A stretch of 64,000 nucleotides of DNA from Streptomyces angustmyceticus (GTDB lineage Bacteria; Actinomycetota; Actinomycetes; Streptomycetales; Streptomycetaceae). How positions within the stretch are numbered: the first letter of the stretch is position 1; each line of letters begins with the position of its first letter. Positions 18,315 to 25,480 of this stretch are shown here, in pieces. Below the pieces are notes generated by a model. That model saw only the letters and a program-made list of their open reading frames with translations, was not told the origin of the DNA and made no database searches. The stretch is from the NCBI RefSeq assembly GCF_019933235.1, contig NZ_CP082945.1, forward strand, positions 6,919,501 to 6,983,500. The letters are read 5' to 3'. A program made the position numbers and the translations under genes.

Positions 18315-19127
18315 TCAGGCGGAGACGGCGGTGTGCCGTTTCGCGCTGCCCTTGGGGACGACCAGCGGGGTGCCGGTCTCGGGGTCGGGGATGACCCGGC
18401 AGTCCACGTCGAAAACGGACTTGACCAGCTCCGCGTCGAGCACGTCCGCCGGTGCGCCGGCCGCCGCCAGCTGCCCGTCCTTGAGGACCACGAGGTGGTC
18501 CGCGTAACGGGCCGCCTGCCCGAGGTCGTGCAGCACCATCACCACGGTGCGGCCCGCCTCGGCGTGCAGTTCGGCGACCAGGTCGAGGACGTCGAGCTGG
18601 TGGCGCAGGTCGAGGAAGGTGGTCGGCTCGTCGAGCAGCAGCAGGTCGGTGTCCTGCGCCAGCGCGAGCGCGATCCAGGCGCGCTGCCGCTGGCCGCCGG
18701 AGAGCCGGTCGACGGGCTGGTCGCGCAGCTCCACGGTGCCGGTGCGCCGCAGCGCCTCCTCCACCGCCTGCTGGTCGGCCGCCGACCAGGGGCTCAGCAG
18801 CCGCTGGTGGGGGTAGCGGCCCAGCCGTACCAGCGCCTCGACCGTGATCGCGTCGGGCGTGACCGGCTGCTGGGGGAGCAGCCCCATGCGCAGCGCCAGC
18901 GCCTTGGCCGGCATCCGGTGGATGTCGGAGCCGTCCAGCGCGACGGTGCCGGCGGACGGCGTCAGCAGCCGGGTCAGGCCGCGCAGCAGCGTCGACTTGC
19001 CGCAGGCGTTGGGGCCGACGACGGCGGTGACGGCGCCGCCGGGCAGCACCAGGTCGAGGCCGCCGACGATCAGCCGGTCGCCGTAGCGCAGATCGAGGCC
19101 CTGGGTGGAGAGCTGGTTGGCGGTCAT
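18315..19127 (-). CDS. siderophore ABC transporter ATP-binding protein (FecE/FhuC type)
   Basis: A 270-residue ABC ATPase: Walker A GPNACGKSTLLRGL, Q-loop LLPQQPVT, signature LSGGQRQRAWIALALAQ, Walker B LLLLDEPTTFLD and H-loop VLHDLGQAARYAD. The LGRYPHQ and LDLRHQ motifs are typical of the FecE/FhuC iron-chelate class. The Walker A residue usually Gly (GPNGCGKS) is Ala here. The ATG overlaps the permease stop by ATGA, with an AGGAG SD 6 bases upstream. It powers import of the ferric siderophore. Confidence 0.95.
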   Translation of the reverse strand: MTANQLSTQGLDLRYGDRLIVGGLDLVLPGGAVTAVVGPNACGKSTLLRGLTRLLTPSAGTVALDGSDIHRMPAKALALRMGLLPQQPVTPDAITVEALVRLGRYPHQRLLSPWSAADQQAVEEALRRTGTVELRDQPVDRLSGGQRQRAWIALALAQDTDLLLLDEPTTFLDLRHQLDVLDLVAELHAEAGRTVVMVLHDLGQAARYADHLVVLKDGQLAAAGAPADVLDAELVKSVFDVDCRVIPDPETGTPLVVPKGSAKRHTAVSA

Positions 19128-20200
19128 CGGACACTCCTGTTGACGGAACTGCTCTGACGGATCATCAACACCAGCAGCCACGGCGCACCCAGCGTGGCGG
19201 TGACCACACCGACCGGCAGCCCGCTGACCGGCAGCAGGTACTGCGCCACGAGGTCGGAGGCCAGCAGCAGGACGGCACCGGCGAGGCCGGACAGCGCCAG
19301 CGTCCCGGCGGTCGGCGGCCCGGCGAGGAACCGCACGATGTGCGGCACCGCGAGCGCGACGAACGCGACCGGGCCGGTCAGCGCGGCGGCCAGCGAGGCC
19401 AGCACGATGGCGCAGACCAGCACCTGCAGCCGGGCGGTGTGGGTGTGCAGGCCGAGCGCCCCGGCCGAGTCGTCGCCCAGGTCGAGGACGGCCAGCCGGC
19501 GGTGCAGGGCGAAGGCGGCGAGCAGCGCCACGGCCATCGCCCCGCCCGCGGACCACACCTCGGTCCAGGTCCGCCCGTACACCGAGCCCGTCGTCCACTG
19601 CAGTGCAGATCCGGCGAGTTCGGTGGGGAACCGGACGACCATGAAGGTCACGGCCGCGGACAGGCCCGCCTGTACGGCCAGACCGACCAGCACCAGGCGG
19701 GTCACACTGACCCCCGAGCGCCAGCCGAACACCCCCAGCAGCGCCGCGGCGAGCAGCCCGCCGCCCAGCGCGGCCAGCGGCATCAGGGCCTGCGAGGCAC
19801 CGGCCGCCAGCATCGCCACCGCGCCGAACGAGGCACCGCCGGTCACACCCATCACATCGGGGGAGGCGAGCGGATTGCGGAACAGCCGCTGGAGCAGGGC
19901 ACCGGCCACCGCCAGGCCCGCCCCCGCGACGAGCGCCGCGACCATCCGCGGGGCCCGGAACTCCTGGACCACCAGCACCGTGGCGGAATCGCCGATCCCG
20001 AACAGCCCCTTGACCGCGTCGGCGGGCGGCAGCGGCATGTCGCCGTTGGCCACGGACACCGTCACCAGGGCCCCGAGCAGCACCACGCCGACCAGGGCGA
20101 GCAGCGGGGTCCGGCGGAGCGTGCGCCGTCGTCCCGGTGCCGCGGGAGCGGCGGCGGACGCCGTACCGGGCGTCTTCTTGTTCTCCACGAGGTCGGTCAT
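19124..20200 (-). CDS. FecCD-family siderophore ABC transporter permease (second subunit)
   Basis: A 358-residue permease of the FecCD/BtuC family with about 9-10 transmembrane segments after a 40-residue cytosolic Ala/Lys-rich N-terminus. Landmarks are EFRAPRMVAALVAGAGLAVAG, LFRNPLASPDVMGVTGGASFGA and the coupling-helix region GPVAFVALAVPHIVRFL. It pairs with the upstream paralogue to form the heterodimeric channel. The start overlaps the previous stop (ATGA), and its own stop overlaps the ATPase start the same way, so the three genes are translationally coupled. Confidence 0.94.
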   Translation of the reverse strand: MTDLVENKKTPGTASAAAPAAPGRRRTLRRTPLLALVGVVLLGALVTVSVANGDMPLPPADAVKGLFGIGDSATVLVVQEFRAPRMVAALVAGAGLAVAGALLQRLFRNPLASPDVMGVTGGASFGAVAMLAAGASQALMPLAALGGGLLAAALLGVFGWRSGVSVTRLVLVGLAVQAGLSAAVTFMVVRFPTELAGSALQWTTGSVYGRTWTEVWSAGGAMAVALLAAFALHRRLAVLDLGDDSAGALGLHTHTARLQVLVCAIVLASLAAALTGPVAFVALAVPHIVRFLAGPPTAGTLALSGLAGAVLLLASDLVAQYLLPVSGLPVGVVTATLGAPWLLVLMIRQSSSVNRSVR

Positions 20201-21243
20201 CGGGCCACCTTCCGGGCCAGCAGCGCCAGCAGCGGCGCGCCGAGGAACGCGCTGATGATGCCGACCTGCAGCTCGGAGGGCCGGATGACGACCCGTCCGA
20301 GGATGTCGGCGGCGAGCAGCAGCAGCGGACCGGCGATCAGGCAGCCGGGTACCACGATCCGGTGGTCGGAGGTGCGCAGCAGCTGGCGGACCAGGTGCGG
20401 CGCGGCCAGCCCGATGAAGGCGAGCGGACCGGCCACGGCCACCGCCGACGCGGCGAGCAGGACGACGGCCAGCCCGCCGGCCACCCGGATCCGAGACACC
20501 CGCACGCCCAGCGCCTGCGCCGCGTCGTCGCCCAGCGCCAGCGCGTTGAGCGCGGGGGCGAGGGCGAGCGCGAGGACGAGTCCGAGCGCCAAGGTCGGCA
20601 GCACCGGGTAGAGCACCGACAGCGGGCGCTCGGCCAGCGATCCCGCCATCCAGAAGCGGGCCTCGTCCAGCGACCGCTTGCTGGCCAGCATGACCGTCGA
20701 CGTCCAGGAGAGCAGGACGAGTTGGAGGACGGTGCCGCCCAGCGCGAGCCGCGCGGGGTCGAGGTCGCCCGCCCGCCGGGCCAGGGCCTGGGCGAACACC
20801 GCGGCGACCGCGGCCCCCGCGAACGCGAACCAGACGTACTGGCCGGGGCGGGTCAGGTGCAGTGCGTAGATCGCGACCACCACCGCGAAGCCCGCACCCG
20901 CGTTGATGCCGAGGGTCGTCGGGGACGCGAGCGGGTTGCGGGTGACGCCCTGGACGACCGCTCCGCCGACGCCGAGCGCCGCGCCGACCGCGAGGGCGAT
21001 CAGCGTGCGCGGCAGCCGAAGGCCCGTCACCACCAGGGCGTCCCGCCCGTGGACGGTCCCGGACAGCGCGTCCCACACGGTGGACAGCGGTACGGAACGG
21101 GCGCCGAGGGCGAGGCTCAGAGCGGCACAGACCGCCAGGGCACAGAGCCCGGTCACGAACAACGGGACGCGCCGCAGGACCTTCGCGGCGGGCAGCGCAT
21201 CGGGCACAGGGGGTGCGGTGGCAGGTGGTTTGATGGTCGGCAC
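20197..21243 (-). CDS. FecCD-family siderophore ABC transporter permease (first subunit, first gene of operon)
   Basis: A 348-residue BtuC-type permease with LRLPRTLIALAVGAALGVGGA, VTRNPLASPTTLGINAGAGFA and GPLAFIGLAAPHLVRQLL, and about nine membrane helices. It is the first gene of the ten-gene iron-uptake and siderophore operon. The GTG start at 21243 has no clear SD and lies only 11 bases from the iron box and about 8 bases from a plausible -10, so the mRNA may be leaderless or nearly so. No better start with an SD is seen in the next 40 codons before the first helix. Confidence 0.92.
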   Translation of the reverse strand: MPTIKPPATAPPVPDALPAAKVLRRVPLFVTGLCALAVCAALSLALGARSVPLSTVWDALSGTVHGRDALVVTGLRLPRTLIALAVGAALGVGGAVVQGVTRNPLASPTTLGINAGAGFAVVVAIYALHLTRPGQYVWFAFAGAAVAAVFAQALARRAGDLDPARLALGGTVLQLVLLSWTSTVMLASKRSLDEARFWMAGSLAERPLSVLYPVLPTLALGLVLALALAPALNALALGDDAAQALGVRVSRIRVAGGLAVVLLAASAVAVAGPLAFIGLAAPHLVRQLLRTSDHRIVVPGCLIAGPLLLLAADILGRVVIRPSELQVGIISAFLGAPLLALLARKVAR

Positions 21244-21251
21244 GCGTCGTT

Positions 21252-21281
21252 ACATTAGGTTAGGCATACCTAAATCCACAA
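21252..21281 (-). promoter_or_regulatory. candidate promoter of the siderophore operon
   Basis: On the minus strand TTGTGG (21281-21276) and TAATGT (21257-21252) are separated by 18 bases, a fair match to a HrdB-type -35/-10 pair. The expected start point falls within a few bases of the GTG at 21243, which agrees with the missing Shine-Dalgarno. The iron box fills the spacer, so a bound repressor would block polymerase directly. Confidence 0.5.
21255..21273 (-). promoter_or_regulatory. iron box (DmdR/IdeR operator)
   Basis: TTAGGTTAGGCATACCTAA matches the actinobacterial iron-box consensus TTAGGTTAGGCTAACCTAA at 17 of 19 positions. DmdR1/IdeR/DtxR proteins bind this with Fe2+ and repress iron uptake genes. 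It is the only iron box I found in the window and lies at the head of the importer-biosynthesis operon. It implies induction under iron limitation for the whole unit down to about 9074, unless there are internal promoters. Confidence 0.88.
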
Positions 21282-21460
21282 ACCCGTCCGGCGTTAAACA
21301 GTCAACTGTCCTTTTTGTCGGACGGATCTTGCCGCCGGCTTCCACGGGGCCCCGACCTGGGGAGATCTACCCGTCCGCAGGCCCGCCCACTCCGGCGAAT
21401 TTGCCGCCGGTGTGGTGGCGGCGGATTCCCGACGCGGAGGGCGAGCGGCACGAGTTGCCC

Positions 21461-21501
21461 GGAAAGCACATCAAGAGGGCTTTTCCCCCGATGTGCTTTT
21501 C
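21461..21501 (+). repeat. inverted repeat/hairpin in the leader of the monooxygenase gene
   Basis: AAAGCACATC (21463-21472) and GATGTGCTTT (21490-21499) are perfect inverted repeats with a 17-base spacer. The stem extends outwards by a G-T and a G-C pair. The right arm runs into TTTTC, so an attenuator-like terminator or a regulator-binding palindrome are both possible. It ends 40 bases before the start codon at 21542. Confidence 0.5.
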
Positions 21502-21541
21502 TGAGGGGAGGCATCGCCGTCCTGCCCGGCCAAGGAGCGCC

Positions 21542-22801
21542 ATGACCCCCACGACTGTGCGTATCGCGATCATCGGCGCCGGCCCCGGCGGGCTGGCCTG
21601 CGCCCGCGTCCTGCAGCGCCACGGCGTACCGGTCACCGTCTTCGACCACGACGCCGGCGTCCGCCCCCGGGGCGGCATGCTCGGACTGCCGGTGACGACC
21701 GCTCAGGAGGCCCTGCGCGCGGCCGGCCTGCACGAGCGGTTCGCCGCCCTCGCCCGCCCCGAGGGACGCGAGCTGCGGCTGCTCGACCACACCGCGACGG
21801 TGCTCTTCCGCCACACCCCCGGCCCCGGCGCGAGCGACCGCCCGGCGGGCACCGGCCCCGAGAGCGACCACCCCGGCGCGACCGACCGCTCCTGGGCCGA
21901 TGAGCCCGGGGTCCATGAGCCCGGGGCCGACGGGCCCGGAGCCGCCCGCTCCGAGATCGACCGGAGCGACCTGCGCCGGCTCCTCCTGGACTCCCTCGCC
22001 CCCGGAACCGTCCGCTGGAACAGCTACCTGCGCACCCTGCACCCGCTCGGCGACGGCCGCCACCGGGCCGAGTTCGACGACGGCCACTCCGAGACCTTCG
22101 ACCTGGTCGTCGGCGCCGACGGGACCTGGTCCAGGGTCCGCCCGATGCTCTCCGACGCGGACCCCCACTACACCGGAGTCACCTTCGTCGAGTCCGGCTG
22201 CGAGGACGCCGGCACCCGCCACCCGGACATCGCCCGGCTGGTCGGCGGCGGCGGCATGTGGGCCGAGTCCGCAGGCCGGGCGCTGTTCGCCCGGCGCGAG
22301 GGCGGCGGCCGGATCCGTGTCTACGCCGCCTTCCGCGGCTCCCAGGACTGGGCGCTGGACGCCGGGGTGCGGATGGCGGACACCGACGCCGTCCGCGCCG
22401 CGCTGCTCGACCGGTTCGCGGGCTGGGACGAACGGCTGCTGGCGCTGCTGCGCGCGAACGACGGCGGATTCGCCAACCGGCCGCTGTTCGCCCTCCCGGT
22501 GCCGCACACCTGGACCCACACCCCGGGCCTGACCCTGCTCGGTGACGCCGCGCACCTGATGCCGCCCTTCACCGGACGCGGCGCCGACCTCGCCCTGCTC
22601 GACGGCGCCGACCTCGCCCGCGCCCTCGCCGCACACGACGACCCCGACGAGGCGGTACGCGCCTACGAAGCGGCCATGCTGTCCCGCGCCGCCGCGGCCG
22701 CCGAGGCCGCCGCCCGCGCGTCGGCCGACGCCCTCGCCCCCGACGCCCCACGCGCCTCACTGCACCAACTGCGCGCCGCCTTCGGCGCCCCGCAGCCGTA
22801 A
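21542..22801 (+). CDS. FAD-dependent monooxygenase (TetX/PHBH-like)
   Basis: A 419-residue class A flavoprotein hydroxylase. It has the FAD-binding GxGxxG motif in IAIIGAGPGGLACARVLQRHG, the DG motif in DLVVGADGTWSRVR, and the GD motif LTLLGDAAHLMPPFTGRGADLAL. It would hydroxylate an aromatic or polyketide-like substrate with NAD(P)H and O2; TetX-like members inactivate tetracyclines. A low-complexity Gly/Pro/Asp/Glu insert of about 45 residues (near 100-145) interrupts the substrate domain before the conserved RSDLRRLLL. AAGGAG lies 4 bases before the ATG. It is divergent from the siderophore operon and about 270 bases from the iron box, with its own hairpin leader, so co-regulation by iron is uncertain. 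Confidence 0.86.
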   Translation: MTPTTVRIAIIGAGPGGLACARVLQRHGVPVTVFDHDAGVRPRGGMLGLPVTTAQEALRAAGLHERFAALARPEGRELRLLDHTATVLFRHTPGPGASDRPAGTGPESDHPGATDRSWADEPGVHEPGADGPGAARSEIDRSDLRRLLLDSLAPGTVRWNSYLRTLHPLGDGRHRAEFDDGHSETFDLVVGADGTWSRVRPMLSDADPHYTGVTFVESGCEDAGTRHPDIARLVGGGGMWAESAGRALFARREGGGRIRVYAAFRGSQDWALDAGVRMADTDAVRAALLDRFAGWDERLLALLRANDGGFANRPLFALPVPHTWTHTPGLTLLGDAAHLMPPFTGRGADLALLDGADLARALAAHDDPDEAVRAYEAAMLSRAAAAAEAAARASADALAPDAPRASLHQLRAAFGAPQP

Positions 22802-22978
22802 CCGGCCCGCCGCCGACACCGCGGAACCGGCCGCCCCCACACCACGGCCGCCCGCCTCCGGTTGCGGCCCCGCCGCCCCCGTCGGACGATCGGCACCGTA
22901 CGCCTGCCGGCCGGCGGCGTGCGGACGCGAGCGCGGCACCGCCCGGCCGCGGCCCGGCGCGGAGGAACGGAACACACC

Positions 22979-23743
22979 GTGAAGATCACTGAGCCCACGC
23001 CCGGCGCGCCCTGCTGGGTCGAACTGGGGACGTCGGACGTGGCGGCCGCCAAGGTGTACTACCACCAGGTCTTCGGCTGGCGCGCCGAGACCGACCCGCG
23101 GGAGGAGGCGGGCGGCTACACCATGCTCCACCTCGGGGACGCCCCGGTCGCCGCGCTGACCCCGCTCTACGCCCCCGGCCAGCCGACCGCCTGGACCGTG
23201 TCGTTCGCGACGCGGGACGCCGACGCGCAGGCGGCCGCGGTCACCGAGGCCGGCGGGCGCCTGCTGATGGGTCCCATGGACGTCTTCGACCTGGGCCGTT
23301 TCGCCGTGATGGCCGATCCGGAGGGCGCGGTCTTCTCGCTGTGGCAGGGCCGGTCCTTCGCCGGCGCCGCGGTGTTCAACGCACCGGGCTCGCTCGGCTG
23401 GGTCGAACTCGCGACCCGGGACGAGGAGGCCGCCAAGACCTTCTACACGCGGGTCTTCGGCTGGACCGTGGGCACGCACCGGGACTACCCGCAATGGGGG
23501 CTCGACGGCGCCGACTTCGGCGGGATGAGCGCGCTGGACGAGTTCTACCCGGACGACGTCCGGGCCCACTGGCTCCCCTACTTCGCGGTCGCCGACGTCG
23601 ACTCGGCCGCCGCCAGGGCCGCCGAGTCGGGAGGCATGCTGCTGGTGCCCCCGACGGATGTGCCCGCGGGGCCGCGGGTCGCGGTGATCCGCGACCCGCA
23701 GGGCGGGCACTTCGGCATCCACGGCGCCGGAACCGAGGGCTGA
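22979..23743 (+). CDS. VOC-family protein (two glyoxalase-like domains)
   Basis: A 254-residue protein with two tandem VOC modules: residues about 8-120 (CWVELGTSDVAAAKVYYHQVFGW...) and 135-250 (WVELATRDEEAAKTFYTRVFGW...). Each has the beta-alpha-beta-beta-beta pattern of glyoxalase/bleomycin-resistance/dioxygenase folds. Family roles include metal-dependent isomerisation, dioxygenation and drug binding; the substrate is unknown here. The GTG start at 22979 follows GGAGGA at about 12 bases, a long spacing. It is a paralogue of the protein at 41535-42335. Confidence 0.85.
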   Translation: MKITEPTPGAPCWVELGTSDVAAAKVYYHQVFGWRAETDPREEAGGYTMLHLGDAPVAALTPLYAPGQPTAWTVSFATRDADAQAAAVTEAGGRLLMGPMDVFDLGRFAVMADPEGAVFSLWQGRSFAGAAVFNAPGSLGWVELATRDEEAAKTFYTRVFGWTVGTHRDYPQWGLDGADFGGMSALDEFYPDDVRAHWLPYFAVADVDSAAARAAESGGMLLVPPTDVPAGPRVAVIRDPQGGHFGIHGAGTEG

Positions 23744-23922
23744 CCCGCGCCGGTGCCGCCGCCCCCGCGAGGCGGCGAATTCCCGTGCCGCGGACGTGCC
23801 GGTGCGTGCCGTCACACGATCGGCGGCCTGTTCGTCGTTTCCCCGCATTCGCAGGGTGAATTGCGCGTAATGTCCACCTCGCGGCAATGGGTGGCATTGC
23901 GCGTCGAGAACAGGAGACCCCT

Positions 23923-24384
23923 ATGCCCACGACCGACCTCCTCGTGGCCCGAGGCAAGCAGCTCGCAGCCGGCGCGGGCGCACTCGCCACGGCTGTCGCC
24001 CTCGGCGCGACGCTGCTGGCCGCGGCCCCGGCGCACGCGACGACCCCCGGGCCCACGAAGCCCTTCGGTGTGGTCACGGCCAAGTCGGGGCTGAGCCAGC
24101 GTCAGTACCCCAGCACCGACTCCTCCGTGCGGGGCCACCTCCGTCACCGCACGCAGGTCGGCCTGGTGTGCAAGGTCCGCACCCAGAGCGTCGGCGGCAA
24201 CACCGTCTGGTACCTGACGCGCGAGGAGCGGGCGTCCTGGGTCTCGGCGAGGTACGTGACCAGCAGCGGCGCCGTCCGGTACTGCAAGGACGTCCAGCGC
24301 CTCCGGATCCAGCCGAACCACATCGTCAGGCCGAACCACGTCGTCAAGCCGAATCACGTCGTCAAGCCGCACCCCGTGGGCTGA
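23923..24384 (+). CDS. secreted SH3-like domain protein with C-terminal PNHVV repeats
   Basis: A 153-residue protein. An N-terminal signal peptide has a hydrophobic core around residues 17-35 and an AHA|TTP-type cleavage site. It is followed by an SH3-like module (GVVTAKSGLSQRQYPSTDSSVRGHL... VGLVCKVRTQSVGGNTVWYLTR... SWVSARYV) as found in Streptomyces bacterial-SH3 proteins that sit in or on the cell wall. After a Cys-containing segment the C-terminus carries near-identical hexamer repeats built on PNHIV/PNHVV (four, with Arg/Lys between). An AGGAG SD lies 6 bases before the ATG. Likely an extracellular wall-associated protein; no enzymatic residues are seen. Confidence 0.8.
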   Translation: MPTTDLLVARGKQLAAGAGALATAVALGATLLAAAPAHATTPGPTKPFGVVTAKSGLSQRQYPSTDSSVRGHLRHRTQVGLVCKVRTQSVGGNTVWYLTREERASWVSARYVTSSGAVRYCKDVQRLRIQPNHIVRPNHVVKPNHVVKPHPVG

Positions 24385-24396
24385 GGACGCCGGCTC

Positions 24397-24437
24397 AGGG
24401 CCCGGCCCGGTGCCGCGAAGGCGCCGGGCCGGGCCCT
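24397..24437 (+). terminator. GC-rich hairpin terminator after the SH3-like gene
   Basis: AGGGCCCGGCCCGG (24397-24410) pairs perfectly with CCGGGCCGGGCCCT (24424-24437) across a 13-base loop that contains a further GCC/GGC pairing. It begins 13 bases after the stop at 24384. There is no U-tract, as is common for Streptomyces terminators. Confidence 0.8.
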
Positions 24438-24503
24438 CGTGCGTGTGGTGTGCGGGACCCGCCCGCGAAGCGCGGGGCGGAAGAAGGGGAACGGAGCGGA
24501 GCC

Positions 24504-25298
24504 GTGCAGATCGATCTCACCGGCCGGACCGCGGTGGTGACCGGCTCGACGCAGGGCATCGGGGCGGCCATCGCCCTGGGGCTGGCCCGCGCCGGAGCCC
24601 GGGTCGCCGTGAACGGCCGCAGCGCCGGGTCCGTGGACGCGGCGCTGGAGCGGATGCGCACCCGGGAGCCCGGGGGCGACTTCCTCGCGGCGCCCGGTGA
24701 CATCGCGTCCGACGAGGGCCTCGACTGGGTGACCGAGGCCGTGCCGCGGGCGGACATCCTCATCAACAACCTCGGCGTCTTCGGCTCCCGGCCCGCCCTG
24801 GAGATCGACGACGCCGAGTGGCGGCGGTACTTCGACACCAATGTGCTCACGGCGGTCAGGATGATCCGCCGCTATCTGCCCGGCATGACCGAGCGGGGCT
24901 GGGGCCGCGTCCAGAACATCGCCAGCGACTCCGCCGTGGTCATTCCGGCCGAGATGATCCATTACGGGATGTCCAAGACGGCGCTGCTCGCGGTCTCCCG
25001 CGGCTTCGCCAAGGAGGCGGCCGGCAGCGGCGTGTGCGTGAACTCCGTCATCGCCGGACCGACCCACACCGGCGGCGTCGAGGACTTCGTCCGCGACCTC
25101 GTCGGCCGCGACCTGCCGTGGGACGAGGCACAGCGGGCGTTCATGCGCGAGTACCGGCCGCAGTCGCTGATCCAGCGCCTGATCGAACCGGAGGAGATCG
25201 CCGCCATGGTCGTCTACCTCAGCTCCCCCCTCGCCTCCGCGACGACCGGCGCGGCCATCCGCGTCGACGGCGGATACGTCGACTCGATCGTCCCCTGA
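24504..25298 (+). CDS. short-chain dehydrogenase/reductase (SDR)
   Basis: A 264-residue classical SDR. It has the cofactor motif VVTGSTQGIGAAIALG, NNLG (structural NNAG variant), catalytic Ser in NIASDSAVVIP, YxxxK in HYGMSKTALL, and the C-terminal GAAIRVDGGYVDSIV. Arg in VNGRSAG after beta-2 suggests NADP(H). The GTG start at 24504 is preceded by GGAG elements. The acyl-CoA dehydrogenase follows in the same direction after 182 bases that contain their own operator, so the two are probably separate units. Substrate unknown; 3-oxoacyl or hydroxy-acyl/steroid-type reductions are the usual jobs of close relatives. Confidence 0.88.
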   Translation: MQIDLTGRTAVVTGSTQGIGAAIALGLARAGARVAVNGRSAGSVDAALERMRTREPGGDFLAAPGDIASDEGLDWVTEAVPRADILINNLGVFGSRPALEIDDAEWRRYFDTNVLTAVRMIRRYLPGMTERGWGRVQNIASDSAVVIPAEMIHYGMSKTALLAVSRGFAKEAAGSGVCVNSVIAGPTHTGGVEDFVRDLVGRDLPWDEAQRAFMREYRPQSLIQRLIEPEEIAAMVVYLSSPLASATTGAAIRVDGGYVDSIVP

Positions 25299-25379
25299 GG
25301 GGCGGCGGGGGCTGGTGGTGGGGCGGCGGTGGGCCGACCGCCCCTCACCCGGCCCGGTCCCCACCCTCTTCCGTATTAC

Positions 25380-25393
25380 TGGAACAAGTTCTA
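25380..25393. promoter_or_regulatory. KstR-type operator (TnnAACnnGTTnnA)
   Basis: TGGAACAAGTTCTA fits every fixed position of the actinobacterial KstR motif TnnAACnnGTTnnA. The wider stretch GGAACAAGTTCT is a near-perfect palindrome. It lies 88 bases upstream of the acyl-CoA dehydrogenase start. KstR is a TetR-family repressor of sterol and lipid catabolism relieved by acyl-CoA ligands. The match is seen directly; the binding protein is inferred. Confidence 0.55.
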
Positions 25394-25480
25394 CTGTGCC
25401 CCTCGATCCGGCAGCCGACGGGCCGTCAGCTCTCCGTGCCCCTCGGACCGGACGACCGGACCGGACGAACTGGAGGGGCC

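Noticed and set aside
16079..18394. A 771-codon plus-strand open frame across the ATP-grasp and binding-protein genes
   Set aside because: Antisense shadow of two motif-rich genes; it crosses the intergenic gap between them without any coding signature.
21542..22801. Iron-regulated tailoring enzyme of the siderophore cluster
   Set aside because: The iron box is about 270 bases away and positioned for the opposite strand; the monooxygenase has its own leader with hairpins and no counterpart in pvs or sbn pathways.
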